Shown: piece after piece, positions 34,719 through 43,419 of the stretch
How positions within the stretch are numbered: the stretch's first letter is position 1
Layout of the letters: every line of letters starts with the position of its first letter
DNA from: FEN-1191 sp036490715
GTDB taxonomy: Bacteria; Pseudomonadota; Gammaproteobacteria; Steroidobacterales; Steroidobacteraceae
Length of the DNA: 64,000 bases
Direction of reading: 5' to 3'
NCBI GenBank assembly: GCA_036490715.1
Contig: DASXDL010000030.1
Span: 144,556 to 208,555 of the forward strand
The notes under the pieces: model-generated
The model's database searches: none
What the model was told of the DNA's origin: nothing
What the model saw: the letters and a program-made list of their open reading frames with translations, nothing else
Position numbers and translations under genes: made by a program

Positions 34719-35324
34719 TCATCCGACAGTGCCGTCCACACACGGCTGGTGTGCGTGCGGGTGCGTCTCGGCGGGGGAGGCGGCAAATCCCGCGCAGACG
34801 ATGCAGCGCGGGGCGCGCAGCGACCAGCGATCCACGATCAGGGCCGCGGAGCAGTCACGACAGGACCCGAGTAGCAGTTCATCGCCACGTACCAGACAGG
34901 TCAGCAGAAACACCGCATGCTCGAAGCTGATAAGCGCCTCAGGGATGAGCCCGCGGTAGGCCTCGTAGGCCTGGCACAGCGACTCGGCGCGTGAGAGCGA
35001 GGGCAGCGTGCGTACCAGCTCGGGGGCCGGCTCGCCCGGCAACGCTCCCAGCAGCCGGTACAGGCTGGCCAGTAGCGCACCCTCCTGTCGCGAGCGCACG
35101 GTACGCATGAAGAATGCCACCTGCTGCGGCGACTTACCCCGATGCCGGATCAGCGACGGCGCCCGCTCATCACACAGGTAGGAGCGGTAGAGCTTGCGAA
35201 TGCGATCATCGCTCAAGCCGGTCCAGGCGCGGATGGTGTGGGTGCGCGCTTCCAGGCGAATGAACTGCAGCGCGATGTCAAAGCGCAGTCGGTCGCGGCT
35301 GTAGCGGTCGTCACAAATACGCAT
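34719..35324 (-). CDS. FlhC-family transcriptional regulator
   Basis: A 201-residue protein with a strong ribosome-binding site (GGGAGG). Residues 14-50 (RFDIALQFIRLEARTHTIRA...LSDDRIRKLYRSYL) match the FlhC N-terminal helices and helix-turn-helix. SLIRHRGKSPQQVAFFM corresponds to the FlhC lysine/glycine loop. The zinc site is complete: C155, C158, C174, C177 (CxxC, 15 residues, CxxC, versus 16 in E. coli FlhC). FlhC works only in a complex with FlhD; the divergent gene at 35460 carries an FlhD-like segment. No flagellar gene is in the window, so the target is unknown. Confidence 0.8.
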   Translation of the reverse strand: MRICDDRYSRDRLRFDIALQFIRLEARTHTIRAWTGLSDDRIRKLYRSYLCDERAPSLIRHRGKSPQQVAFFMRTVRSRQEGALLASLYRLLGALPGEPAPELVRTLPSLSRAESLCQAYEAYRGLIPEALISFEHAVFLLTCLVRGDELLLGSCRDCSAALIVDRWSLRAPRCIVCAGFAASPAETHPHAHQPCVDGTVG

Positions 35325-35376
35325 GCTGATAGCCTCCCAGCCCGGTCGGCGACTGCTAGAATGTTACTAGTCACAG

Positions 35377-35389
35377 ATTCGGTACGAAT
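35377..35389. promoter_or_regulatory. inverted repeat ATTCG-GTA-CGAAT between flhC-like and flhD-like genes
   Basis: A perfect 5-bp-arm dyad roughly midway in the 135-bp divergent gap, flanked by GTCA and TGAC. It is a plausible operator serving both divergent promoters. Which protein binds is unknown. Confidence 0.3.
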
Positions 35390-35459
35390 ATGACAGAAAT
35401 CCGTGACGGCTCCAAGTCAGAGTGCGGCAGGATATTTCTTCCAATGCTGGAGGAATGCA

Positions 35460-36077
35460 ATGAGCGAGGAATGGGACAGTGCGCTGCTGGCGCCGGTGAC
35501 CGAGATCAACGAACAGATGCTGCAGCAGCTGCGCGAGCTGGCGCTGCGTGCGCCGGGCGAGGCCGGCGCCCAGGGGACGCCGCGGCTGATAGCTGTGCTG
35601 CGCGAGCAATGGTGCGCGCTCGGACTCGAGGGGCGGCAACGCCTGGCGGCGGGTCCCTGTCTGCTGCTGGATGCCGGCTTCGCGCAGCCGCAGCGTTGGG
35701 AACGCATCGGCGGTTGCGCCGTGATGGACGCCGAGGATCGCGGCGGCTACTTCCGCGATGCGTTCGGCGTGGCGGTGGTGCGCCGTACGCTGGTACTCGG
35801 CTGGCATCTGGCGCGCGCCAACCGCATCACAGCGCGCGTCGCGCTAGGCATGAGTAGCGCCGCCGCCGAGCGCATCGCCGCCTGCCGCCTCTCGGATCTG
35901 GAGGCACTGGCGCAGCGCTCGCCGGCGTGGATCGCGCCGCGCTGGGAGCAGCAGCCGATCGTCTGGCGGCAGCTGATCGAGGCCGCCAATCGCCGCCAGG
36001 GCGCGCAGCTGCGCCAGGCCCAGCTGCGTGGATTGCAGCTACTGGCGCGCAGCGCCAGCCCACGCGGCAGCGTGTGA
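35460..36077 (+). CDS. FlhD-like protein with N-terminal extension (putative FlhC partner)
   Basis: A 205-residue protein with a strong ribosome-binding site (GGAGG) before ATG 35460. Residues about 109-175 align without gaps to E. coli FlhD: RTLVLGWHLARANRITARV with the FlhD helix SYLLLAQRLIVQDKASAMF, then LGMSSAAAERIAACRLSDLEALA with LGINEEMATTLAALTLPQMVKLA, and the following Arg (R161) with the Arg of FlhD HFRFD. The first ~105 residues (including WCALGLEGRQRLAAGPCLLL) have no FlhD counterpart. The divergent partner is an FlhC-family gene, which strongly supports a two-subunit regulator. Identity is too low for certainty by eye. Confidence 0.55.
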   Translation: MSEEWDSALLAPVTEINEQMLQQLRELALRAPGEAGAQGTPRLIAVLREQWCALGLEGRQRLAAGPCLLLDAGFAQPQRWERIGGCAVMDAEDRGGYFRDAFGVAVVRRTLVLGWHLARANRITARVALGMSSAAAERIAACRLSDLEALAQRSPAWIAPRWEQQPIVWRQLIEAANRRQGAQLRQAQLRGLQLLARSASPRGSV

Positions 36078-36135
36078 AGTCCCGTGGCGGTCAACGACCC
36101 ATCGGTACACGCGATATGCTAACTTTCCCGGACAC

Positions 36136-37059
36136 ATGTTTGCGCTCTCGACTCGCGCCCTCACCAAGGTCTATAGCAACGGCGTGCAGGCGCTGCGCGG
36201 CGTCGATCTGGACGTCGAGCAGGGCGACTTCTTCGCGCTGCTGGGACCCAATGGTGCCGGCAAGACCACGCTGATCGGCATCATCACGTCGCTGGTCAAC
36301 AAGTCGGGCGGCACCGCCTGTGTATTCGACTATGACATCGACCGGCAGCTCGAGCGCGCCAAGTCGTGCATCGGCGTGGTGCCGCAGGAGCTGAACTTCA
36401 ATCAGTTCGAGACCCCGATGACGATCGTAGTCAACCAGGCGGGCTTCTACGGCATCGCGCGCCCCGAGGCACGGCGGCGCGCCGAGCGCTATCTGCGGCA
36501 GCTGCAGCTGTGGGACAAGCGCAATGGCGCGGCGCGCGGCCTGTCCGGCGGCATGAAACGCCGGCTGATGATTGCGCGGGCGCTGATGCACGAGCCCAGG
36601 CTCTTGGTGCTGGATGAACCCACCGCCGGCGTCGACATCGAGGTGCGGCGCTCGATGTGGGAATTTCTTCGCGGCATCAACGACAACGGCACCACCATCA
36701 TCCTGACCACCCATTATCTGGAGGAGGCCGAGAATCTGTGCCGCAACATCGCGATCATCGACAAGGGCAACATCGTCGAGCGCGATCACATGAGCAACCT
36801 GCTGCGCCGTCTGCACACCGAGACCTTCGTGCTCAATACGCGCGATGCCGTGGTTTCGGTGCCGGGGGTCGCGGGCTTCGTGTTGCGGCAGGTGGATGCC
36901 AATACGCTCGAGGTCGACATCTCCAAGGAGCAGAACCTGAATGAACTGTTCGCCGGTCTCACGCCGCTGGGCATCGAAGTGCTGAGCATGCGCAACAAGG
37001 TCAACCGCCTGGAGGAGATCTTCATGCGGCTGGTGGAGAGCCGGGCCGGCCATGCTTGA
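36136..37059 (+). CDS. yadG: ABC transporter ATP-binding protein YadG
   Basis: A 307-residue ATPase of an ABC-2 exporter, closely resembling E. coli YadG along its length. Walker A is LLGPNGAGKTT, the Q-loop VPQELNFNQFET, the signature LSGGMKRRLMIARALMHEP, Walker B LLVLDEPTAGVD and the H-loop TTHYLEEAE. The start at ATG 36136 (MFALSTRALTKVYSNGVQAL) agrees with the family. Its stop overlaps the yadH start by 8 nt. The exported substrate is unknown. Confidence 0.95.
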   Translation: MFALSTRALTKVYSNGVQALRGVDLDVEQGDFFALLGPNGAGKTTLIGIITSLVNKSGGTACVFDYDIDRQLERAKSCIGVVPQELNFNQFETPMTIVVNQAGFYGIARPEARRRAERYLRQLQLWDKRNGAARGLSGGMKRRLMIARALMHEPRLLVLDEPTAGVDIEVRRSMWEFLRGINDNGTTIILTTHYLEEAENLCRNIAIIDKGNIVERDHMSNLLRRLHTETFVLNTRDAVVSVPGVAGFVLRQVDANTLEVDISKEQNLNELFAGLTPLGIEVLSMRNKVNRLEEIFMRLVESRAGHA

Positions 37060-37864
37060 TACCAGCGCCCCGCCGGCCGCGGCCGAGATCTCCTTGGCGG
37101 AAATCCGCTGGGTCGGATTTCGCACCATCGTCATCCGCGAGTACGGCCGCATCATCCGTATCTGGGGCCAGACGCTGGTGCCGGCGGTGGTGACCGCGAC
37201 CTTGTACTTCGTGATCTTCGGCAGCCTGATCGGTGCTCGCGTCGGCCCGATGGCCGGGTTCGACTACAAGCAGTACATCGCCCCCGGCCTGATCATGATG
37301 CAGGTGATCCAGGTGTCGTATGCCAACGTCGTGTCGTCGTTCTTCGGCGCCAAGTTCGGCAAGCACGTCGAGGAGCTGCTGGTGTCGCCGCTGCCGAACT
37401 GGATCATCGTCGCCGGCTACACCGCCGGCGGCCTGCTGCGCGGGCTGATGGTCGGACTGATCGTGACGGTGGTGTCGCTGGTATTCACGCGACTGCCGGT
37501 GGCGCACCCGGTGGCGCTGGTCGCGGCCGCGCTGCTCAGTTCGGTGGTGTTCTCCCTGGCCGGCTTCGTCAATGCGATCTTCGCGCGCAATTTCGATCAG
37601 GTGAACTGGATCCCGACCTTCATCCTGACGCCGCTGAACTACTTTGGCGGGGTGTTCTACTCGGTGTCGATGCTGCCGACCTGGGCGCAGAAGGTGTCGA
37701 TGGCCAATCCGATCCTGCACATGGTGAATGCCTTCCGTTACGGCTTCCTCGGCGCCTCGGACGTGCACGTGCAGGGCGCGTTCGTGCTGATGCTGGTGCT
37801 GGCGGTGACGCTGTTCGCGCTGTGCGTGGGCCTGCTCGACCGCGGCATCGGCACGCGCGACTAA
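37052..37864 (+). CDS. yadH: ABC-2 type permease YadH
   Basis: A 270-residue membrane permease with six hydrophobic segments and the ABC-2 core (IWGQTLVPAVVTATLYFVIFG; YKQYIAPGLIMMQVIQVSYANVVSSFFGAKF; NYFGGVFYSVSMLPTWAQ). It pairs with YadG, whose gene it overlaps. Intact; substrate unknown. Confidence 0.94.
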   Translation: MLDTSAPPAAAEISLAEIRWVGFRTIVIREYGRIIRIWGQTLVPAVVTATLYFVIFGSLIGARVGPMAGFDYKQYIAPGLIMMQVIQVSYANVVSSFFGAKFGKHVEELLVSPLPNWIIVAGYTAGGLLRGLMVGLIVTVVSLVFTRLPVAHPVALVAAALLSSVVFSLAGFVNAIFARNFDQVNWIPTFILTPLNYFGGVFYSVSMLPTWAQKVSMANPILHMVNAFRYGFLGASDVHVQGAFVLMLVLAVTLFALCVGLLDRGIGTRD

Positions 37865-38062
37865 GCGGCGCTCGCCCGCACCGACGCACCGGCGTAGGAC
37901 CCTCGCCAGAGCGCTCGTACGCGGTGCGCCCGAATGGGCCAGCGGGGCCGAAAGGGCGCCCGGAAAGCGTGCATTCGGTCACCATAATCAATGGCTTGTC
38001 ATCGGATCTTCACATGCCAGACACATGTTTGAAGGACGCCGGACCTAGGCTTAGGGTCCACG

Positions 38063-38599
38063 ATGATGAATCGTACCCAAGGCCTGATGGCGCGATTCGA
38101 CATGGCCGAATACGGCCTGTGTCGACGGCTCAATCGCGCCTCCTCGGCCCCGATTCTGTGCGCCACGCTGCGCCTGGCCAGTCGCCTGGGTGATGGCATC
38201 GCCTGGTACGTGCTGGTGCCGCTGCTGCCACTGATCTTCGGTCGTGCGGCGGTACTGCCGGCGATCGGCATGGCCGTTACCGGCATCGTCGGCCTGTTGA
38301 TCTATCGCTGGCTCAAGCACGCGCTGGTGCGCGAGCGCCCGTTCATCCGCCACCCGGGCATCACGCTGGCGATGCCGCCGCTGGATCGATACAGCTTCCC
38401 GTCGGGTCACACGCTGCATGCGGTGGCCTTCAGCTGGCAGGCGGTGGCGCACTTTCCGATACTGGCGTGGCTGCTCATTCCCTTCGCTACCCTGGTGGCG
38501 TGCTCGCGCGTGGCGCTGGGACTGCACTATCCGAGCGATGTGCTGGCCGGTGCGACCCTCGGCGCGCTGCTGGCGATGGCGGCACTGGCCGTGTTCTAG
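38063..38599 (+). CDS. PAP2-family membrane phosphatase
   Basis: A 178-residue acid-phosphatase-fold membrane protein that would dephosphorylate a lipid phosphate. The three PAP2 motifs are KHALVRERPF (KxxxxxxRP), PSGHTLH (PSGH) and SRVALGLHYPSDVLAG (SRxxxxxHxxxD). Four to five membrane helices surround them. It is followed after 8 bp by a GT4 glycosyltransferase gene, suggesting joint work on a glycolipid, for example dephosphorylating a lipid acceptor. Confidence 0.92.
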   Translation: MMNRTQGLMARFDMAEYGLCRRLNRASSAPILCATLRLASRLGDGIAWYVLVPLLPLIFGRAAVLPAIGMAVTGIVGLLIYRWLKHALVRERPFIRHPGITLAMPPLDRYSFPSGHTLHAVAFSWQAVAHFPILAWLLIPFATLVACSRVALGLHYPSDVLAGATLGALLAMAALAVF

Positions 38600-38607
38600 C
38601 GGGGCGC

Positions 38608-39789
38608 ATGCGGGTACTGTTCATCTCCGACGTCTACTTCCCGCGCGTCAACGGCGTTTCCACCTCGATCCGTACTTTTCGCGCCGACCTGCGCGATGCC
38701 GGCGTCAGCACGGTGCTGGTGGCGCCGGACTACGCGGTGCGAGCCGGGAGCGATGAACCCGGGGTGCTGCGAGTCGCCTCGGGGCACATCCCGCGCGATC
38801 CGGAGGATCGGCGCATGCGCATCGGCGCGCTGCGCCGCTGCCTGTCGCAGTTGCAAGGCCAGCACTTTGATCTGGTGCACATCCACACCCCGTTTCTGGC
38901 GCACTACGCCGGCGCGAATTTCGCCAGGCGCCGGGGCATTCCGGTGATCGCGACCTACCACACCTTCTTCGAAGAGTACCTGCACCACTACGTGCCGCTG
39001 CTGCCGCGCTCGCTCGGGCGCACGCTGGCCCGGCATTTCACCCGCTCGCAGTGCGCGCAGCTGAGCGCGATCGTGGCCCCGTCGGCGCCGATGCGCGATC
39101 TGCTGCTCGAGTACGGTGTCGCAACGCCGATCCACGTGATCCCGACCGGCTTGCCCGCCGACCGCTACCTGCCGGGGGACGGCGCGCGCTTCCGCAGCCG
39201 CTTCGGCATTGCGCAGGATCGGCCGCTGCTGCTGTACGTCGGCCGGGTGGCGCACGAAAAGAACATCGAGTTTCTGCTGCACGCGTTCGTCACGCTGCGG
39301 CGCACCCGTCCGGGCGCGTTGCTGGCGATCGCCGGCGAGGGCCCGGCGCGCGAGCGCCTGCAGACCCTGGTGACCGAGCTGGGCATCGCCGCCGACGTGC
39401 AGTTCATCGGCTATCTCGACCGCGAGCGCGGCCTGGCCGACTGCTATGCCGCCGCCAACGTGTTCGTGTTTGCCTCGCGCACCGAGACCCAGGGGCTGGT
39501 GCTGCTCGAGGCTCTGGCCCAGGGGCGCCCGGTGGTTTCGACCTCGCATCTGGGCACCGCCTCGATCCTGCAGCCCGGCTGCGGCGCGCGCGTCGCGCCG
39601 GAGAGGGCGGACGTCTTCGCACAGAGCATCGAGGCCATCCTGGATGATCCGGCGCGTGCCGCGCGGATGTCGGCGCAGGCGCGCAGCTACGCCCAGACCT
39701 GGGCCTCGAGCCACATGGCCCGCCGTCTGGCGACGCTGTATCGCGAGCTCAGCCACCAGCCCGAGGCCGCCGCCATCGTCGCGGCCTAA
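38608..39789 (+). CDS. GT4-family glycosyltransferase
   Basis: A 393-residue GT-B enzyme. ATG 38608 gives MRVLFISDVYFPRVNGVSTS, the typical start of diacylglycerol/phosphatidylinositol-type GT4 enzymes (NGVSTSIRTF loop). The C-terminal donor domain shows LLYVGRVAHEKNIEFLLHAF and the E-x7-E motif in RTETQGLVLLEALAQGRPVV. With the PAP2 gene directly upstream, a glycolipid or envelope glycan product is likely. Longer upstream starts would lie inside the PAP2 gene. Confidence 0.92.
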   Translation: MRVLFISDVYFPRVNGVSTSIRTFRADLRDAGVSTVLVAPDYAVRAGSDEPGVLRVASGHIPRDPEDRRMRIGALRRCLSQLQGQHFDLVHIHTPFLAHYAGANFARRRGIPVIATYHTFFEEYLHHYVPLLPRSLGRTLARHFTRSQCAQLSAIVAPSAPMRDLLLEYGVATPIHVIPTGLPADRYLPGDGARFRSRFGIAQDRPLLLYVGRVAHEKNIEFLLHAFVTLRRTRPGALLAIAGEGPARERLQTLVTELGIAADVQFIGYLDRERGLADCYAAANVFVFASRTETQGLVLLEALAQGRPVVSTSHLGTASILQPGCGARVAPERADVFAQSIEAILDDPARAARMSAQARSYAQTWASSHMARRLATLYRELSHQPEAAAIVAA

Positions 39790-39897
39790 ACGTTCACCAT
39801 AACCTGCGTGCGTCGCGGCAGCCCGACACTCGCGGGCCGCCTGAGCGAGCGTGCTTGCGTTAAGATCGCCGCGGGGACCTGCTGCGAGCGACTTGGC

Positions 39898-41286
39898 ATG
39901 ATGGAACGACGAGCGCTGGTGGTCGACGACTCGAAATCCGCGCGGGCATTTCTGACGCGGATCCTCGAGCGCTACGAGCTATCGGTGGACGGGGTCGACT
40001 CGGCCGAGCAGGCGATCGAGTACCTGGCCGGTCAGCGTCCCGACGTCATCTTCATGGATCACCTGATGCCCGGCATGGACGGGTTTCAGGCGGTGCAGGC
40101 GATCAAGAACAACCCGCGCACCGCGACCATCCCGATCATGATGTACACCTCGCAGGAAGGCGAGTTGTACCTGAGCCAGGCGCGTGCGCTAGGCGCGATC
40201 GGCGTGCTACCCAAGCAGATCAAGCACGTCGATGTGTCCAAGGCGCTCGAACAGCTGCACCTGCTGGTCAAGCCCGAGCGCGATATCGAGACCGTGCGGG
40301 TGCATTCACCGACCGAGGACACCGAGCTGGTCGACCAGCCGCCGCCGGTGCACGATCTGTCGCCACCGCTCGACACCACCAGCGAACGCCGTGGTCCCAA
40401 CCGGCCGAACGTGCCGGCGCTGCCCGCGGACCTGCGCCTGGTGCTCGAAGGCATGCTCACGCACCACATGCTGGACGTGCGCCGCTTTCTGGTGGAGAAC
40501 CTCGAGTCCAACGCCGATCGCATCGTCGGCGACCTGCGGCTGCTGGCGCAAGATCAGGCGCCGCGTCCGGCCAGCCCGGCGCTCGGCCCCCGTGCCGGCG
40601 ACTGGCGAGTGTGGCTGGCAGCGGCCGGCCTCGCTGCCGCGTTCGTGTTCGGCCTGCAATGGTCCAAGCAGCGCGGCCAGAGCGAGGCCCTGAGTAGTCA
40701 GCTGTCGACGGCGCAGCAGCAGCTGTCCGAGACGCAGCAGACTCTGGATTCGCTGCAGGCCTCCGATGCCGCCGCCGCCGCCGGGGCCGCTGCCCCGACC
40801 AACGAGGCCGCCGCGCCGGCCGCCGATGCCGGCCGCGGCAGCTCGCTGATCGAGCCGGTGCCCTTTGGCGAGACGCCGCTGGCGCTCGCACGCCAGGAGC
40901 GCGTATCGAACCTGCTGACCCGGCTGAGCGCCTCGGGATTTCATGGCGTGGTACAGATCCGCAGCATCCCCGGGCGCTTTTGCACCGTGACCGGCCCGAG
41001 CGGCGCAACCGTGCTAGCGCCGGATGCGATGCTGTATTCCAAGTGCGAGCAGATCGCCAACGATCCGGCCTCATCCGGCCAGCGCCAGTCGGTCGCGTTC
41101 GCCAATATGCTGTCGATCGCGCGTCGCAATGCCGCCGGCAAGATCGACGTGCAGATCAGCGCCGGCAGCTCCGATGAAGTGCTCACCCCGTATCCGCCGG
41201 TCAGCGACACGCTCTCGGCGGGCGACTGGAATCGGGCCGCCGCTGCGAACAATCGCGTCGAAGTGAATTGGCAGACCACGCGCTGA
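39898..41286 (+). CDS. response regulator receiver domain fused to a transmembrane/extracytoplasmic region
   Basis: A 462-residue protein starting at ATG 39898. Residues 1-125 form an intact receiver domain: acidic pair D10/D11, phospho-acceptor D54 (IFMDHLMPGMDG), T84 and K106 (LPKQ). A linker and helical region (165-220) follow. Then one membrane helix (WRVWLAAAGLAAAFVFGLQW, about 237-256), a Gln-rich coiled coil (QLSTAQQQLSETQQTLDSL), an Ala/Pro linker, and a C-terminal domain of about 150 residues with two cysteines (GRFCTVTG, YSKCEQI) ending RVEVNWQTTR. A receiver domain tethered to a periplasmic domain could carry a signal outward. No histidine kinase is adjacent. Confidence 0.85.
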   Translation: MMERRALVVDDSKSARAFLTRILERYELSVDGVDSAEQAIEYLAGQRPDVIFMDHLMPGMDGFQAVQAIKNNPRTATIPIMMYTSQEGELYLSQARALGAIGVLPKQIKHVDVSKALEQLHLLVKPERDIETVRVHSPTEDTELVDQPPPVHDLSPPLDTTSERRGPNRPNVPALPADLRLVLEGMLTHHMLDVRRFLVENLESNADRIVGDLRLLAQDQAPRPASPALGPRAGDWRVWLAAAGLAAAFVFGLQWSKQRGQSEALSSQLSTAQQQLSETQQTLDSLQASDAAAAAGAAAPTNEAAAPAADAGRGSSLIEPVPFGETPLALARQERVSNLLTRLSASGFHGVVQIRSIPGRFCTVTGPSGATVLAPDAMLYSKCEQIANDPASSGQRQSVAFANMLSIARRNAAGKIDVQISAGSSDEVLTPYPPVSDTLSAGDWNRAAAANNRVEVNWQTTR

Positions 41287-42302
41287 GCTACGCGCCGAGC
41301 GGGCTGCTGCGCAGCGGACATTTGCAGACGCTCCTGGGCAGCGTCTGGCCCATCCCCTGGCTGGTACGGCGGCGCGCCGGTACGCTGCTGGCGCGCTCGC
41401 GCGAACGGCTGCTCGATTGCGGCGAAGGCGTGCGGCTGCAGGCCTTTATCAGCGCAGCGCTTAAGCCCACGCGGCGCGTGGCGCTGCTGCTGCACGGCTG
41501 GGAGGGCAGCAGCGAGGCCACCTACATACTCTCGCTCGGCAGCCTGCTGCTGCAGCACGGCTATGAGGTGGTACGGGTCAACTTGCGCGACCACGGCGCC
41601 ACCCATCACCTCAATCGCGAGATTTTTCACTCCTGCCGGCTGCCGGAAGTGGTCGGCGCGGTCGCTGCGATCGCCCGAACTTACCCGCAGGCGCGCTTGT
41701 ACCTGGCCGGCTTCTCGCTCGGCGGTAATTTTCTGCTGCGGGTGGCCGCCGATGAGCGCTCGCCGGCGCAGATCGCCGGCGTGGTGGCGGTCTCGCCGGT
41801 GCTTGATCCGGAGGCGACGCTGAGCGCGCTGGAGCGGGGCTGGCGGATTTACCGGCGCTCGTTCGTGCGGCGCTGGTCGCGCTCGTTGCGGCGCAAGCAG
41901 CGCAGCTGGCAGGGGGTGCATGACTTTCGCGACCTGCTGCGCTTGGGTCAGCTGCGCGGCATGACCGCAGGCCTGGTGCTCCGCTGCACCGACTTTCCCG
42001 ATCTGGCGGCGTACCTGAATGGCTATGCGATCACCGGTCCTCGGCTCGCGACGCTGCGCTTTCCGGCCCGCGTGCTGTTGGCTGAGGATGACCCGATCGT
42101 GCCGGCCGCGGATCTGAAGCGGCTCGCCGCCTCACCGCTGCTGGTAGTGGAGCGCTCGCGTTATGGCGGTCACTGCGGCTTTGCCGACAGTTTGAGCGGC
42201 CCGAGCTGGGCCGATCGCTACGTCCTGGATCAGTTCGAGCAGTTCGACTCCAGCACCGCGCTCACAGGCGCTCGAGCGGATTTGGAATCCGCACGCGGCT
42301 GA
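41268..42302 (+). CDS. YheT-like alpha/beta hydrolase
   Basis: A 344-residue esterase-like protein of the YheT/COG0429 family. The family start (SGLLRSGHLQTLLGSVW) is present, so translation must begin near the TTG at 41268, 19 nt inside the upstream response-regulator gene. The nucleophile elbow is LYLAGFSLGGNFLLR (Ser), the oxyanion region LLLHGWEGSSEATY, the acid ABLE-type segment LLAEDDPIVP and the catalytic His in YGGHCGFAD. The 3' end overlaps the convergent anti-sigma-like gene by 41 bp. Confidence 0.88.
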   Translation: MADHALSYAPSGLLRSGHLQTLLGSVWPIPWLVRRRAGTLLARSRERLLDCGEGVRLQAFISAALKPTRRVALLLHGWEGSSEATYILSLGSLLLQHGYEVVRVNLRDHGATHHLNREIFHSCRLPEVVGAVAAIARTYPQARLYLAGFSLGGNFLLRVAADERSPAQIAGVVAVSPVLDPEATLSALERGWRIYRRSFVRRWSRSLRRKQRSWQGVHDFRDLLRLGQLRGMTAGLVLRCTDFPDLAAYLNGYAITGPRLATLRFPARVLLAEDDPIVPAADLKRLAASPLLVVERSRYGGHCGFADSLSGPSWADRYVLDQFEQFDSSTALTGARADLESARG

Positions 42303-42669
42303 TCCAGGAGGCGGTGCCGATGATCAGGCCGACCAGCGCGCCGGCGCCGATCAGCACCAGCATCGCATTGGCGCCAAAGCGCGCCTGCAGCAGCGGCAGC
42401 GCGATGGCCACGGCCGCCCCGGCCGCGAACGCACCGCCGATCAGCGTGCCGAGCGTTCGACGGCGCAGCCGCAGGAAGTCGGCCTGAAGGCTCTCGATCT
42501 GTTCGCGCCGCTCGCGCTGCGCGCGCGCCAGGTAGGCGGCGCGGCCGCGATTGTCGATGCTCGCGCGTGCGATCGCTGCTTGCAGCCGGCCGCCAAAGTC
42601 GGCCGGGGGCAGCGGCGCGGGCAGCGCCCGCGCCAGTGCCATATCCAGGGCGCGCTCGTCATCGTCCAT
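42262..42669 (-). CDS. putative anti-sigma factor / small membrane protein
   Basis: A 135-residue protein: an N-terminal soluble part (ALARALPAPLPPADFGGRLQAAIARA), a basic coiled-coil stretch, and two membrane helices (TLGTLIGGAFAAGAAVAIALPLL and AMLVLIGAGALVGLIIGTASW). It is encoded directly behind an ECF sigma factor, with overlapping start/stop, the usual place for its anti-sigma factor. No zinc-binding anti-sigma motif is seen, so the role rests on context. Confidence 0.6.
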   Translation of the reverse strand: MDDDERALDMALARALPAPLPPADFGGRLQAAIARASIDNRGRAAYLARAQRERREQIESLQADFLRLRRRTLGTLIGGAFAAGAAVAIALPLLQARFGANAMLVLIGAGALVGLIIGTASWISRVRIPNPLERL

Positions 42670-43313
42670 CAGTTGCTCTCCAGCCAGTGTCCGGCGTCGG
42701 CCATTCCGCGCCGCCGCAGCTGCTCGAGCAGCGCGGCCCGGGCCCGAAACAGCGTGGTCTTGACCGTGCCCTCGGGCATGCCGAGCATCAGCGCGACCTC
42801 GCTGACCGAACGGTCCTCATAGTAGAACAGCGTCAAGCTGCGCCGGTAGCGTTCGGGCAGCAGCTCCACCAGCTCGCGCAGCAGCTGCATTCGGTCGTCC
42901 GGCTCGCTCGCCGGCGCGTTCAGCGACAGCACCTGCTCTTCGATCTCGGCATCGCTCATCGAGGCGAGCTCGCGCCGGCGCTCGAGCGCGGTCAGGCAAC
43001 GGTTGCGCGTGATGGTATAGATCCAGGTCGACAGCGAAGCGCGCTGGTCATACCCCGACAGTGCCTTCCAGATTCGCACCAGGCTCTCCTGCGCGGCATC
43101 CTCGGCCGCGGCGGTGTCACGCAACAACGTGCAGCACAGCCGAAACACCTTGTTCTGATAGCGCTTGAGCAGCAGCTCGAACGCGGCCTCGAGGCCACCG
43201 CTTTGCAGCAGGCTGACGATGTCGCGATCTTGTGCCGCAGCATCGGTCGGCGCTGGCTGCATGGACGTCGGTACCTCGACTTTATTACCCGCCGGCGGGT
43301 CCACCGGTTTCAA
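42669..43313 (-). CDS. ECF-type RNA polymerase sigma factor
   Basis: A 214-residue sigma-70-family factor. Region 2 is AFELLLKRYQNKVFRLCCTLLRDTAAAEDAAQESLVRIWKAL...RASLSTWIYTITRNRCLTALERRR; region 4 is LVELLPERYRRSLTLFYYEDRSVSEVALMLGMPEGTVKTTLFRARAALLEQL. Starts at 43313 or at M18 (43262, MQPAPTDAAAQ) are both possible. The stop overlaps the putative anti-sigma gene. The divergent DUF6249 and UrcA genes may be its targets. Confidence 0.93.
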   Translation of the reverse strand: MKPVDPPAGNKVEVPTSMQPAPTDAAAQDRDIVSLLQSGGLEAAFELLLKRYQNKVFRLCCTLLRDTAAAEDAAQESLVRIWKALSGYDQRASLSTWIYTITRNRCLTALERRRELASMSDAEIEEQVLSLNAPASEPDDRMQLLRELVELLPERYRRSLTLFYYEDRSVSEVALMLGMPEGTVKTTLFRARAALLEQLRRRGMADAGHWLESN

Positions 43314-43419
43314 CCTTTTGGCGTCCGGTTGCCACTAAAGGACCAGCTGAGTTTGAAACCGACCTTCACACCCGGGGGTATCAAGCACGTGTCCCGCAAT
43401 TTGACCCGAGGCTTCTACC

